Assembly: GCA_900105225.1 (NCBI GenBank)
Contig: LT629764.1
Span: forward strand, 4,980,501-5,044,500
Source: Paenibacillaceae bacterium GAS479
GTDB taxonomy: Bacteria; Bacillota; Bacilli; Paenibacillales; Paenibacillaceae
Direction of reading: 5' to 3'
DNA: 64,000 nucleotides
A program made the position numbers and the translations under genes. Position 1 is the stretch's first letter, and each line of letters opens with the position of its first letter. This document shows, piece after piece, positions 16,742 to 25,582 of this stretch. The notes beneath the pieces are model-generated. The model did not search any database. It saw nothing but the letters and a program-made list of their open reading frames with translations, and had not been told where the DNA came from.

Positions 16742-18124
16742 TCAACTAGGAGCTCGACTCTCGCAATTAGGACTGTCCAGGGAAGAGGCGTCTATTGGAC
16801 GCCGCGACGGAATCACCCTCAGCGCTCCGGGCTCAAGCAGCATGTAGGCGCGCAGCGCTACCTGAACGGCCAGCCGTTTTTCGGGATCAAGCCAAACCGG
16901 CCCGATCAGTTCCTGAATTCTATCTAACCGGTAATAGAGTGATTGCCTGACAACGAACAGCCTTCGCGCCGCTTCCTGTTTGGAGCAGTCAGCATCTAGG
17001 AATACCTTTAGCGTTAGTAGCAAGTCGCCGCCTTTCAGGCGGTCTGCCAATAACAACGGACCAAGATGATCCTCGACAAAACTTTCAAGCCGATAGCTGT
17101 CAAGCAGCGCGGGCAGCAACTGCAGCACGCCTAACTCGTCATAATAGAGCAGAGGACGCACGGAGGAAGCGCTATCATTGACAGCTGACCCGGAAGTCCG
17201 GCTCAGCTTGAGCGCCTCAGCGGCTTGTCGCCTTGCTTCGGCAGCACGGCTGCGACTAGTAAAGCGCGAGCTTGCGCCGCCGGAGCAGCCGGGAAACATG
17301 GCAAGCACGCTCTCGACAGTTTCATCGAGCCGAGTGATTCCACTCCCGGCGGCTACCCGCTCTGACTGTGCGACGAGTGCCGTCAGCCGCTCGCCGGCTG
17401 CCTCTGCCAGGCAGAGACAGCCTTCGCGGCGCAGTCTGCGCCCCAGTTCGCTAGCCGCTTGCTCGGCTGCGGCTGCTGCCGAGCGATTGCCGGAAACGGC
17501 CGGCCATTCGGCAATGAGAATTCTCCAGCTCATTCCGTCGAGAAAGCTTAGCAGCGGCTCGGCGGTCTGCTGGGCCATAAACTCCTGTGGCGTTTTGCCG
17601 CCAACATCGGAGCCGCTTTCCAGCAAACAACGGAGTAACCGCGAATCCGATCCCCGGCGCACCGTCTCGATAGCTTGCGCCTCTTGATTCGACCTGCGGC
17701 GATCGAGAATGAGCGAGTGCAACTCATGCGTAATATCCACATAGCGGACAGTGTGAGGAAACACGATAAGCGGTAACGCTTGCTCATCGGCCAACTTTCG
17801 CCAATGAAGCGGCAAACTTGGGAGTTCCGGACCAAGCTCCAAACACAAGCAGGAAACTCCGCGCTGTAGCAAGCTCGCCATGAAACGTTCCTGCTTTTTC
17901 TCATCTGATCCGAATCCGGCTCCGGTGGTGAGCACCATTTCTCCGCCGTGCAGCAGCTCGCTTACGCCGGTTATTTCAAGTACATGCACCCAGCGAATCT
18001 CACGGTCCAGTCCGGCATGTCCAGCTTCCACCCTGGCCCCTGCGAAGAGGGTGGTTGACAGTGTTTCACGCACCGTCAGATTACGCTGCATCATCGGGTC
18101 CAAGAGGTTTGATCTCTCTTCCAC
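16742..18124 (-). CDS. PucR family transcriptional regulator
   Basis: A 460-aa regulator with an N-terminal purine-catabolism (PucR) sensor domain (residues ~15-135, VHVLEITGVSELLHGGEMVLTTG) and a C-terminal PucR-type helix-turn-helix (ADCSKQEAARRLFVVRQSLYYRLDRI). PucR proteins activate purine or pyrimidine ring degradation genes in response to pathway metabolites. The GTG start at 18124 lies 7 bp after GGAGG. It is transcribed away from the hydrolase-led operon and sits between the two halves of the pathway, so it is the obvious local regulator. The inducer is not deducible. Confidence 0.9.
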   Translation of the reverse strand: MEERSNLLDPMMQRNLTVRETLSTTLFAGARVEAGHAGLDREIRWVHVLEITGVSELLHGGEMVLTTGAGFGSDEKKQERFMASLLQRGVSCLCLELGPELPSLPLHWRKLADEQALPLIVFPHTVRYVDITHELHSLILDRRRSNQEAQAIETVRRGSDSRLLRCLLESGSDVGGKTPQEFMAQQTAEPLLSFLDGMSWRILIAEWPAVSGNRSAAAAAEQAASELGRRLRREGCLCLAEAAGERLTALVAQSERVAAGSGITRLDETVESVLAMFPGCSGGASSRFTSRSRAAEARRQAAEALKLSRTSGSAVNDSASSVRPLLYYDELGVLQLLPALLDSYRLESFVEDHLGPLLLADRLKGGDLLLTLKVFLDADCSKQEAARRLFVVRQSLYYRLDRIQELIGPVWLDPEKRLAVQVALRAYMLLEPGALRVIPSRRPIDASSLDSPNCESRAPS

Positions 18125-18251
18125 ACATATGCCTCCGTTCCATTATAAGAGCCTTTAATTTGAAAATTTGAATGATTACGCAATCAGACTTAGCTCGTCA
18201 TGATGAAGTGACTTTATCTTACATTATAAAAGCTCTCTTGAAAAATAAGTA

Positions 18252-18280
18252 TTCAAATAATTCCAAAAATTAGGTATGAT
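18252..18280 (+). promoter_or_regulatory. Sigma-A-type promoter of the pyrimidine degradation operon
   Basis: TTCAAA (18252-18257), a 17-bp spacer and TATGAT (18275-18280) lie about 60 bp before the hydrolase start in the pucR divergent region. TTGAA-N9-TTCAA around 18239-18257 overlaps the -35 and could be an operator. Confidence 0.55.
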
Positions 18281-18342
18281 ACGCTATGTAACCTGACATA
18301 AGCTGTCGCTCTATGGAAATTCCAGGATGAGGAGGGGGATTT

Positions 18343-19641
18343 ATGTCCGCATCAGGCCGTATAACAAGCAGGGAACAAGTATTGACCCGAATTAGGCAAC
18401 TGGCTGAGATCGGGAAAATCAGTGATACAGGTGTTAGCCGGTTGGCCATGACGCCGCTTGACCGCCAGGCGGTTGAGCTAGCGCGTCAATGGATGACAGA
18501 AGCGGGAATGAGCGTGCGGCTTGATGCCGCCGGTAACCTGATCGGACGGCTTGAAAGCCCGGTCGCTCCCGATTCTCCAGTGCTCATGCTTGGCTCCCAT
18601 CTCGATACGCAGCCCTATGCAGGGCGATTCGATGGCATCATTGGTGTGCTTGGGGCAATAGAAGCTGTACATGCTTTTGTCTCCGAAGGGCTGGTGCCAC
18701 AGCGGCCGATTGAGGTTGTCGCCTTCTCAGATGAAGAGGGCTGTCGCTTCAACAAAGGGATTTTCGGCTCCAGGGCGATGGTCGGCCGTTTAGAGGAAGG
18801 GGAGCTGGAGCGCGCGGATGCGGATGGGATCACACGAAGTGAGGCGCTTTCCATTTTTGGCGGCGATTCTACGCGGTTGGACGAGGCTAAGTATGAAGCA
18901 GGAAGCATCGCTGCTTATCTTGAGCTTCATATCGAGCAAGGTCCGGTGCTGGAATCATTGGACGCAGCTTGTGGTCTTGTCACTGGCATCAGCGGTCCGC
19001 TCTGGCTGACGGTGGATCTGCATGGCTTTGCCGGTCATGCCGGCTCTGTGCCGATGAGTATGCGGCGAGATGCGCTCGCGGGAGCCGCTCGCATTATCGC
19101 TGGTTTGCAGGATCTTGTGCGGACTGAAGCCGGTACGCCTGCTGTCGGCACCGTGGGTACGCTGCAGCTTTTTCCTGGCTCGCGCAACATCATTCCCGAA
19201 AGAGTTCAGTTCACGATTGATCTGCGCGACATGGACATGGAACGGCGAGATCGCCTGGAGGCCAAGCTCCGCGAACGGATTGACGAAGTTGCTGTGGACA
19301 ACAGTCTCACCTACTCGATTCGTGAAGATACGAACAGTCCGCCTCGTTACTGCAATCCTGAATTAATGGACGTTATTCGAACTGAAGCGGCAGCCATGGG
19401 ACTCCAGCTGCCAGAGCTGATGAGCGGCCCATTCCATGACGCGCTTGCGCTATCCTACGCCTGTCCCTATGCGATGATTTTTGTAAGGTCCAAAGACGGA
19501 ATAAGCCATAATCCGCAGGAATACTCCAGCGCTGATGACATCGCAGAGGGCGTGGAGCTGCTCTATCGCACGTTGAGATCACTGGCCCTGTCGAACCAGG
19601 GAGAGAGGAGCGGAGGCAAATGGGAATCCACCACCGCATAA
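18343..19641 (+). CDS. Zn-dependent N-carbamoyl-beta-alanine / carbamoyl-amino-acid hydrolase
   Basis: A 432-aa M20-fold hydrolase of the hydantoinase/carbamoylase group. Metal-site residues are visible: His86 in LGSHLDTQ, Asp97 in GRFDGIIGV, the Glu pair at 131-132 in FSDEEGCRF, and the later His in LELHIEQGPVLE. HAGSVPMSMRRDA marks the dimerisation/substrate region. In reductive pyrimidine degradation the third step releases ammonia and CO2 from N-carbamoyl-beta-alanine, and this is the only candidate here. Allantoate or L-carbamoyl-amino-acid activity belongs to sister families. A strong GAGGAGGGGG precedes the ATG. Its 3' end overlaps the next gene by 22 bp. Confidence 0.88.
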   Translation: MSASGRITSREQVLTRIRQLAEIGKISDTGVSRLAMTPLDRQAVELARQWMTEAGMSVRLDAAGNLIGRLESPVAPDSPVLMLGSHLDTQPYAGRFDGIIGVLGAIEAVHAFVSEGLVPQRPIEVVAFSDEEGCRFNKGIFGSRAMVGRLEEGELERADADGITRSEALSIFGGDSTRLDEAKYEAGSIAAYLELHIEQGPVLESLDAACGLVTGISGPLWLTVDLHGFAGHAGSVPMSMRRDALAGAARIIAGLQDLVRTEAGTPAVGTVGTLQLFPGSRNIIPERVQFTIDLRDMDMERRDRLEAKLRERIDEVAVDNSLTYSIREDTNSPPRYCNPELMDVIRTEAAAMGLQLPELMSGPFHDALALSYACPYAMIFVRSKDGISHNPQEYSSADDIAEGVELLYRTLRSLALSNQGERSGGKWESTTA

Positions 19642-21035
19642 GCGACGATCCAACAGTTCCGGCTGCTTTCAGGGAGATGGTACCACCGCTATCGCGAGCC
19701 GCAGCCGCCGAAGAGTCGAACCGTTGCCTGTACTGTTATGATGCGCCATGTATAAAGGCTTGTCCGACGAGCATTAACATCCCCTCCTTCATCAAAAGAA
19801 TCGCCACCGGCAACACCGAGGGGGCGGCTTATGCCATTATGGATGCAAACCCGGTCGGCGCCAGCTGCGCCAGAGTATGTCCGACCGAGCTGCTCTGCGA
19901 GGGGGATTGCGTGCTGAACGACACCTCCACGCCAATTGCGATCGGCCGCTTGCAGCGCTACGCGACCGATTACGCAGCAACCGAGGGGCTTCAGTTATTC
20001 GCACCAGGAGCTCCTACTGGTTTGTCAGTCGGAGTTATCGGCAGTGGTCCGGCCGGTTTATCTGCCGCTCGTGAACTTGCCCGGTACGGTTTCGATGTGG
20101 AGATCTACGAAGCGAAGCCGATCGCCGGCGGCCTGGACAGCACCGGAATCGTCAGCTTCAGGCTGCCGCAGCATGTTCCAGCCTGGGAAGTTGAGCAGGT
20201 TGAAGCGCTCGGCGTGAAAATCCACACGAGTACGCGAATTGGCAGCACGATAAGCGTGCAGCAGTTGTTGGACCGACATGATACCGTCGTGCTGGCCGCA
20301 GGCATGGGTTATGTGCCACCGCTCGGCATGGAAGGTGAGGAGCTGGCTCACGATGCGATCCGCCTTGTGGAAGCGACGAAATCAGGCCGAATGCCTTCTT
20401 CTCTGGCTGGGGCAAGAGTAGCTGTCATCGGCGCAGGCAATACAGCAATTGATGCAGCAACTTGCAGCATGCGGCTTGGAGCAAGCGGGGTCAAAATCGT
20501 TTACAGGCGCACTGCGATGGAAATGACCGCCTATCCTTTTGAATTTGAATTTGCCAAACAAGAAGGAATTGAGTTCGCTTGGTTGACACAACCAATGCGC
20601 ATCGTCGGAGACGGAGCTGGAAAAGTCGTCGGACTGGAATGCATCCGTCTGGAGCCGGATGGTCGCATCGGGGCTGACGGACGTCGCCTCACCGCTCCCG
20701 TACCTGAATCTACGTTCCTCATGGAGGTAGATGCGGTTGTATTCGCGACCGGCCAACAACGGCTCATTTCGCTTGCCGAGCAGCTAGGAATCCAGCATGA
20801 GAATGGAATTCCCGAAGTTAATCCGCTGACAGGTTTGACTTCCAATCCCCGTATTTATGCAGCTGGCGACATCTTGCACGGCACGGGAGCCGGTGAGGCG
20901 ACCGTAGTATCTGCGGCCGAACAGGGAAAACGGGCTGCCGCCGCCATCGCACTCGCCTTTTTGGGAGAATCCTATCCCGACTTTAAGCGGGAGCCCTCCT
21001 CTCCCAAAGCAGCAGGAAGCGTGCAAGCCCGTTAA
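19620..21035 (+). CDS. preT: Dihydropyrimidine dehydrogenase subunit PreT-like (FAD/Fe-S)
   Basis: A 471-aa NAD(P)H-oxidising subunit. N-terminal cysteines at 36, 39, 44, 48 and 83, 87, 93, 97 (CLYCYDAPCIKACP and CARVCPTELLCEGDC) form two Fe-S clusters, as in the N-terminal part of eukaryotic dihydropyrimidine dehydrogenase. GVIGSGPAGLSAA around residue 140 binds FAD, and a second GxGxxA/G motif in VAVIGAGNTAIDAA binds NAD(P). It passes electrons to the FMN subunit encoded next. The overlap with the upstream gene points to translational coupling. The product would reduce uracil or thymine to the dihydro form. Confidence 0.91.
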   Translation: MGIHHRISDDPTVPAAFREMVPPLSRAAAAEESNRCLYCYDAPCIKACPTSINIPSFIKRIATGNTEGAAYAIMDANPVGASCARVCPTELLCEGDCVLNDTSTPIAIGRLQRYATDYAATEGLQLFAPGAPTGLSVGVIGSGPAGLSAARELARYGFDVEIYEAKPIAGGLDSTGIVSFRLPQHVPAWEVEQVEALGVKIHTSTRIGSTISVQQLLDRHDTVVLAAGMGYVPPLGMEGEELAHDAIRLVEATKSGRMPSSLAGARVAVIGAGNTAIDAATCSMRLGASGVKIVYRRTAMEMTAYPFEFEFAKQEGIEFAWLTQPMRIVGDGAGKVVGLECIRLEPDGRIGADGRRLTAPVPESTFLMEVDAVVFATGQQRLISLAEQLGIQHENGIPEVNPLTGLTSNPRIYAAGDILHGTGAGEATVVSAAEQGKRAAAAIALAFLGESYPDFKREPSSPKAAGSVQAR

Positions 21036-21066
21036 CGATAATTTGAAGGAATGGAGGTAGAGTCGT

Positions 21067-22362
21067 ATGGCAGATTTGTCCATATCCCTGGCGGGAATTC
21101 GCTCGCCTAATCCGTTCTGGCTGGCCTCCGCGCCGCCGACCAATACCGGTTACCAGGTGCAGCGCGCCTTTGAGGCGGGCTGGGGCGGAGCGGTCTGGAA
21201 AACGCTCGGCGAGCCGATCATTAACACTTCATCACGCTTTGCAGCTGTGCATTATGGGGGAAGAAGGGTTGCCGGCTTCAATAATATCGAACTTATTTCC
21301 GATCGACCGCTTGAAGTCAATCTTAAAGAGATTCGCGAAACGAAGAAGCGTTTTCCAAATCATGCTCTGATCGCATCGCTCATGGTGGAGCCAACTCGGG
21401 AGAAATGGCATGAAATCGTCAAGCGTGTTGAGGATGCGGGCGTCGACGGGCTTGAGCTGAACTTCGGCTGTCCGCATGGCATGGCAGAGCGGGGCATGGG
21501 AGCAGCGTCTGGTCAACAACCGGATTTGGTCGAAAAGCAAACGATGTGGGCCAAAGAAGCCGCCCGCACGCCAGTCATCGTTAAGCTCACGCCTAATATT
21601 ACAGATATTACCGTCACCGCGCGGCATGCCGTGCTTGGAGGAGCTGACGCCGTCAGCCTCATTAATACGATCAACAGCCTTGCTGGCGTCGATCTGGAAT
21701 CATGGAACACAATCCCTCATGTCGGCGGTAAAGGTGCACATGGCGGTTATTGTGGGCCTGCTGTAAAGCCAATTGCACTGAATATGTTGGCCGAATGCGC
21801 TCGCGATCCCCGAGTGAACGTGCCGATGTCCGGCATTGGTGGCATTTCTACCTGGGAGGACGCCGTAGAGTTCATGCTTATGGGCGCGACCGGCGTTCAA
21901 GTGTGTACAGCAGCGATGCATCACGGCTTCCGCATTGTGGAGGAAATGGTGGACGGTCTGAACCGCTATCTGGATCGCAAAGGACTGGCCTCCGTCACCG
22001 AGCTGACTGGAAAAAGCGTATCCCGTTACTCGGACTGGGGCGAGCTGGATTTGAATTACCGAGTCGTCGCGCGTATCCATCAGGATACCTGCATCAACTG
22101 CAACAAATGCCATATTGCTTGCGAGGACACCTCGCATCAATGTATCGATATGCTTACCGGCAGCAGCGGTCATCCTTATTTGCAGGTGCGGGAGGATGAT
22201 TGCGTAGGCTGTAATCTTTGCTCGATCGTTTGTCCAGTTGATGGCGCAATCGAGATGGTCGAGCTGCCGGCAGCGGCGCCGATGCTTACATGGAATGAAC
22301 GCCAGCGGGCGCTTGCTAAGCTTGGAGCAGATTCCATTGAAGCGGAGGCGGTTGAGGGATGA
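21067..22362 (+). CDS. preA: NAD-dependent dihydropyrimidine dehydrogenase subunit PreA
   Basis: A 431-aa subunit that fuses a dihydroorotate-dehydrogenase-like FMN barrel (residues ~1-320) with two C-terminal [4Fe-4S] ferredoxin motifs (CINCNKCHIAC and CVGCNLCSIVC). It reduces the 5,6 double bond of uracil and thymine using electrons from PreT. The loop that carries the catalytic Cys671 in mammalian enzymes reads ERGMGAASGQ here, so a Ser (Ser148) takes that place. GGAGG lies close to the ATG. It overlaps the dihydropyrimidinase gene by 4 bp. Confidence 0.93.
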   Translation: MADLSISLAGIRSPNPFWLASAPPTNTGYQVQRAFEAGWGGAVWKTLGEPIINTSSRFAAVHYGGRRVAGFNNIELISDRPLEVNLKEIRETKKRFPNHALIASLMVEPTREKWHEIVKRVEDAGVDGLELNFGCPHGMAERGMGAASGQQPDLVEKQTMWAKEAARTPVIVKLTPNITDITVTARHAVLGGADAVSLINTINSLAGVDLESWNTIPHVGGKGAHGGYCGPAVKPIALNMLAECARDPRVNVPMSGIGGISTWEDAVEFMLMGATGVQVCTAAMHHGFRIVEEMVDGLNRYLDRKGLASVTELTGKSVSRYSDWGELDLNYRVVARIHQDTCINCNKCHIACEDTSHQCIDMLTGSSGHPYLQVREDDCVGCNLCSIVCPVDGAIEMVELPAAAPMLTWNERQRALAKLGADSIEAEAVEG

Positions 22363-23807
22363 AGAGCCCCAAAGTCATTCAAGGAGGCACGGTTGTTACA
22401 TCCGGGTCGATCACCGTTGCCGATATCCGGATTGAGGATGGCGTCATCACGGCGATTGGAAGTCAACTGGACACAACGGGAGCCGAAACGGTTGATGCGG
22501 CTGGATTGTACGTGTTCCCAGGCGGCATCGATCCGCACACTCATCTGGATATGCCTTTTGGCGGCACGGTTACAGCGGATGACTTTGAAAGTGGTACGAT
22601 CGCCGCGGCTTTTGGCGGCACGACGACGGTTATCGACTTTTGCTTGACTGAGCGCGGCAAGCCACTCATGGACGCGATCAGCACCTGGCATGCCAAGGCT
22701 GATGGCAAAGCCGTCATCGATTACGGCTTCCATCTCATGGTCGCCGAGGCCGGAGAGGATGTATTGGCTGAACTGCCAACGATTATCGAACAAGAGGGCA
22801 TCACCTCGCTGAAGGTGTTCATGGCTTACAAAAATGTATTCCAAGCCGATGACGGCACACTGTTCCGCACGCTGCAGTTGGCGCGTGAAGAGGGGGCACT
22901 TGTGATGGTGCATGCCGAGAACGGCGATGTCATCGATAGGCTCATCCAGGAAGCACTGGAAAATGGGCAAACCGAACCCATTTATCATGCCCTGACTCGT
23001 CCTCCTCAGCTTGAAGGTGAAGCAACCGGCCGCGCTGCCGAGCTTGCAGGATTAGCGAACGCTCCGCTCTATGTCGTCCATGTCACCTGCGCACAGGCGG
23101 TAGAGAGAATCGCTTCGGCTCGCTCGCGTGGGCTGCGCATTTACGGAGAGACCTGCCCACAATATTTAACTTTGGATGTGACTGCGTTGGAAGGACCAGG
23201 CTTCGAAGGCGCCAAGTATGTTTGGTCGCCTCCACTGCGAGAAGCTTGGCATCAAAAAGCTCTGTGGAATGCGCTAGCTTCAGGCACGCTGCAGACGCTC
23301 GGCTCCGATCAATGCTCGTTCAACTTTAAGGGACAGAAGGAGCTTGGCCTCGGAGACTTTTCCAAAATTCCGAACGGTGGTCCGACGATTGAGGATCGGT
23401 TCAGCATTCTCTATTCGGAGGGCGTAGCCAAAGGTAGAATAGACCTGCATCAATTCGTCAATATCGTTTCCACGGCAAGCGCTAAGCTGTTCGGCCTTTT
23501 TCCGCGTAAAGGAACAATTGCCGTAGGAAGCGATGCGGATCTGGTGTTATTCGATCCAGCGGTCAGCCGCATATTGTCTGTGAAGGATCATCATTTGCGT
23601 GTGGACTATAGCGCTTTTGAAGGTCTGCCCCTTCAAGGTGAACCGGTATCTGTGCTAGTGCGTGGCGAGTTCGTCATTCGCGATCGGGAATTCGTTGGTA
23701 CGATTGGCAGCGGCAAGTACTTGAAGCGGGAGCGCTTCGGACAAAGCCCCAACATCCTATCGCCGCATTCATCTGCTTCTGCTTCGACAGGAGGAATTAG
23801 AGGATGA
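22359..23807 (+). CDS. hydA: Dihydropyrimidinase / D-hydantoinase
   Basis: A 482-aa amidohydrolase that opens dihydrouracil or dihydrothymine to the N-carbamoyl-beta-amino acid. All binuclear zinc-site residues of the family are recognisable: His60 and His62 in DPHTHLDMPF, carboxylated Lys152 in SLKVFMAYK, His185 in VHAENGD, His241 in VVHVTCAQA, and Asp317 in LGSDQCSFN. GETCPQYL is also typical. The ATGA overlap with preA and a second ATGA overlap with the 80-aa gene indicate coupled translation. The pathway context makes dihydropyrimidine the natural substrate. Confidence 0.93.
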   Translation: MKSPKVIQGGTVVTSGSITVADIRIEDGVITAIGSQLDTTGAETVDAAGLYVFPGGIDPHTHLDMPFGGTVTADDFESGTIAAAFGGTTTVIDFCLTERGKPLMDAISTWHAKADGKAVIDYGFHLMVAEAGEDVLAELPTIIEQEGITSLKVFMAYKNVFQADDGTLFRTLQLAREEGALVMVHAENGDVIDRLIQEALENGQTEPIYHALTRPPQLEGEATGRAAELAGLANAPLYVVHVTCAQAVERIASARSRGLRIYGETCPQYLTLDVTALEGPGFEGAKYVWSPPLREAWHQKALWNALASGTLQTLGSDQCSFNFKGQKELGLGDFSKIPNGGPTIEDRFSILYSEGVAKGRIDLHQFVNIVSTASAKLFGLFPRKGTIAVGSDADLVLFDPAVSRILSVKDHHLRVDYSAFEGLPLQGEPVSVLVRGEFVIRDREFVGTIGSGKYLKRERFGQSPNILSPHSSASASTGGIRG

Positions 23808-24046
23808 GTAGCTATGAGGAATATGCGGAGGAGAAGCAATTGCTTGACGGGCTGGTTGAAGAGGGACGTCGGATTGTTGAGATAAAAGAGGATCTAGACG
23901 GCGCGGTGGTCCTATTTTCGGCGCTCCCAGAGAGTTCGGAACGGAAAGAAGCGGGCTCGATAAGCCTGAGACTGAGCACCGCAGATGCTCGCAAGCATGT
24001 AGCGGTGCTGTTAATTAGGCAGCAAGCAGTTCCACAGGAGTTGTAA
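23804..24046 (+). CDS. Small conserved-context protein of unknown function (80 aa)
   Basis: An 80-aa acidic, soluble protein starting in the ATGA shared with the dihydropyrimidinase stop. GGAGG lies about 10 bp upstream, inside the hydA 3' end. The N-terminal third is strongly acidic and helical in character (EEYAEEKQLLDGLVEEGRRIVEI). The rest alternates hydrophobic residues as in beta strands (GAVVLFSAL, VAVLLI). No cysteines, signal peptide or membrane segment. I do not recognise the family. Placement as the last gene of the operon, before a terminator, suggests an accessory or regulatory role in pyrimidine degradation; that is inference. Confidence 0.7.
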   Translation: MSSYEEYAEEKQLLDGLVEEGRRIVEIKEDLDGAVVLFSALPESSERKEAGSISLRLSTADARKHVAVLLIRQQAVPQEL

Positions 24047-24117
24047 GCTTTCAGACGGTCATTATTATACTGTTAAAGGATTAGACTCTATCATATGCAG
24101 TAACATTCCGCTGTGAG

Positions 24118-24151
24118 CTGACGTCGAGTATTATATCGCGTCAGTTTTTTT
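24118..24151 (+). terminator. Intrinsic terminator of the pyrimidine degradation operon
   Basis: CTGACG (24118-24123) pairs with CGTCAG (24139-24144), with extra pairs inside, and is followed by seven T. It closes the operon after the 80-aa gene. Confidence 0.85.
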
Positions 24152-24226
24152 AGTTTTTATGAGGAGTTCGAGCGGTCGAAGTCCGCTATTAATTGCTTAA
24201 CTAAATACCAAAAAGGGATGAAGCCC

Positions 24227-24601
24227 ATGAAGTTGTTTAAAGTTCTGCTGTTGCTAATAGTTTCACTAACAGCGGGTTGCTCCACTCCATCTAAAGGGGA
24301 GGTATTGGATTACTTAAGCTCGGATTCCAACAATCGATATCTGATTCACTTATTTTATGAAGGATCACCAGGTCAACTTGATGATGAATTAAATGTGTTT
24401 TGGAATTCAAACAAAGAGTATTTGGAAATCATACAGGGCATTCAGCTTTACGATGTAGATGTGGAAAGCAACCAGGACAAAGCAGAGGCGATAGGCATTG
24501 AAAATTTCCCTTGTTTCATTGTAATGAATGACGAAAAAATCGTGTTAAAAACAACAGAACTATCTGAAGTTCAGGCTTTCTTCGCACAGCTGATTCCATA
24601 A
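24227..24601 (+). CDS. Small lipoprotein with thioredoxin-like fold
   Basis: A 124-aa secreted lipoprotein. The signal peptide KLFKVLLLLIVSLTAGC ends in the lipobox LTAGC, so Cys17 would be lipidated. The mature part looks like a thioredoxin-like fold with a cis-proline-type motif (GIENFPCFIVMNDEKIV) but has no CXXC pair, so ordinary disulfide exchange is unlikely. AAAAGGG abuts an ATG at 24218 and is correctly spaced for the ATG at 24227, which I prefer. It is more AT-rich than its neighbours. Monocistronic between two operons. Confidence 0.7.
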   Translation: MKLFKVLLLLIVSLTAGCSTPSKGEVLDYLSSDSNNRYLIHLFYEGSPGQLDDELNVFWNSNKEYLEIIQGIQLYDVDVESNQDKAEAIGIENFPCFIVMNDEKIVLKTTELSEVQAFFAQLIP

Positions 24602-24709
24602 CGAGCTAAGTGAGAACTTGCAGCAACCAATGAAATTAGACAACCTGCCCGTGGTTAGTATAATTAGCAGTCCTTTTTTGACATTATAAGGGAGTGGTCC
24701 TTCCTTGAG

Positions 24710-24766
24710 CTTGAATGAACATATGATTAAAGTGTGTTTTACATTTGTTCAAGCGGATGATATGAT
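24710..24766 (+). promoter_or_regulatory. deoC promoter with DeoR-like inverted repeat
   Basis: TTTACA (24738-24743), 17 bp, TATGAT (24761-24766). CTTGAA (24710-24715) and TTCAAG (24748-24753) form an inverted repeat whose right half lies in the promoter spacer. The arrangement recalls DeoR control in Bacillus, but no deoR gene is in the window. Confidence 0.5.
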
Positions 24767-24798
24767 GATGTCAGTTTATGAATTGGGGTGGATATGGA

Positions 24799-25473
24799 AT
24801 GCAACAGGCACAATTGGCAGCAATGATCGATCATACTTTGCTTCGCGCGGATGCAACTAGCACTGAGATGGCACGGCTCGTGGAAGAGGCGAAAACCTAC
24901 GAATTCGCTTCTGTATGTGTCAACCCGACTTGGGTGCCTTATGCGGCAGCCGAACTGAACGGCTCGAAGGTCAAAGTATGTACGGTCATCGGTTTTCCTC
25001 TAGGAGCTTCCACCAGCCGTACGAAGGCGTTTGAAACATCCGATGCGATCGCTGGAGGAGCAACGGAAATTGATATGGTTATCAACATCGGCGCGCTCAA
25101 GGACGGTCGCGATGACGAAGTAGAATCCGATATTCGCGCTGTTGTAGATGCTGCGGCTGGCAAAGCTATCGTGAAAGTCATTATCGAATCTTGCCTGCTG
25201 ACCGACGACGAAAAGGTTCGGGCTTGCGAGCGCGCGGTACGTGCGGGAGCAGATTTTGTGAAAACGTCTACTGGTTTCTCCACCGGAGGTGCTACAGTCG
25301 AGGACATCGCGCTCATGCGCCGCACGGTTGGTCCTGATATCGGCGTAAAAGCTTCAGGCGGTGTGCGTAGCCTGGAAGACATGCAACGCATGATTGCTGC
25401 CGGTGCCACGAGAATTGGCGCCAGCTCCGGCGTGAAGATTATGGAAGGCGGACGTTCCGAAACTTCTTATTAA
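24799..25473 (+). CDS. deoC: Deoxyribose-phosphate aldolase
   Basis: A 224-aa class I aldolase that cleaves 2-deoxyribose 5-phosphate to acetaldehyde and glyceraldehyde 3-phosphate, the last step of deoxynucleoside use. The Schiff-base lysine lies in [15 protein letters not shown] and the second active-site lysine in [20 protein letters not shown] is the typical N-terminus. ATG at 24799 follows GGGGTGG by 7 bp, so the in-frame ATG at 24778 was not used. It leads a nucleoside-catabolic cluster but is separated from deoB by a hairpin and a new promoter. Confidence 0.95.
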   Translation: MQQAQLAAMIDHTLLRADATSTEMARLVEEAKTYEFASVCVNPTWVPYAAAELNGSKVKVCTVIGFPLGASTSRTKAFETSDAIAGGATEIDMVINIGALKDGRDDEVESDIRAVVDAAAGKAIVKVIIESCLLTDDEKVRACERAVRAGADFVKTSTGFSTGGATVEDIALMRRTVGPDIGVKASGGVRSLEDMQRMIAAGATRIGASSGVKIMEGGRSETSY

Positions 25474-25533
25474 TTTTCGGCGGATGCGGATTACCCCCAG
25501 TCGGGATTGTCCAGGCTGAATGAAGGCTTTATT

Positions 25534-25566
25534 ACAGCCGGATAAACCGCAAGGTTTTCCGGCTGT
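25534..25566 (+). terminator. GC-rich hairpin with GCAA tetraloop after deoC
   Basis: Arms ACAGCCGG.. and ..CCGGCTGT close an inner AAACC-GCAA-GGTTT helix with one bulge. The T tract after it is short (GTTTG), so it may be a weak terminator or an mRNA-stabilising end rather than a full stop. Confidence 0.55.
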
Positions 25567-25582
25567 TTGACATTGTACGAGG

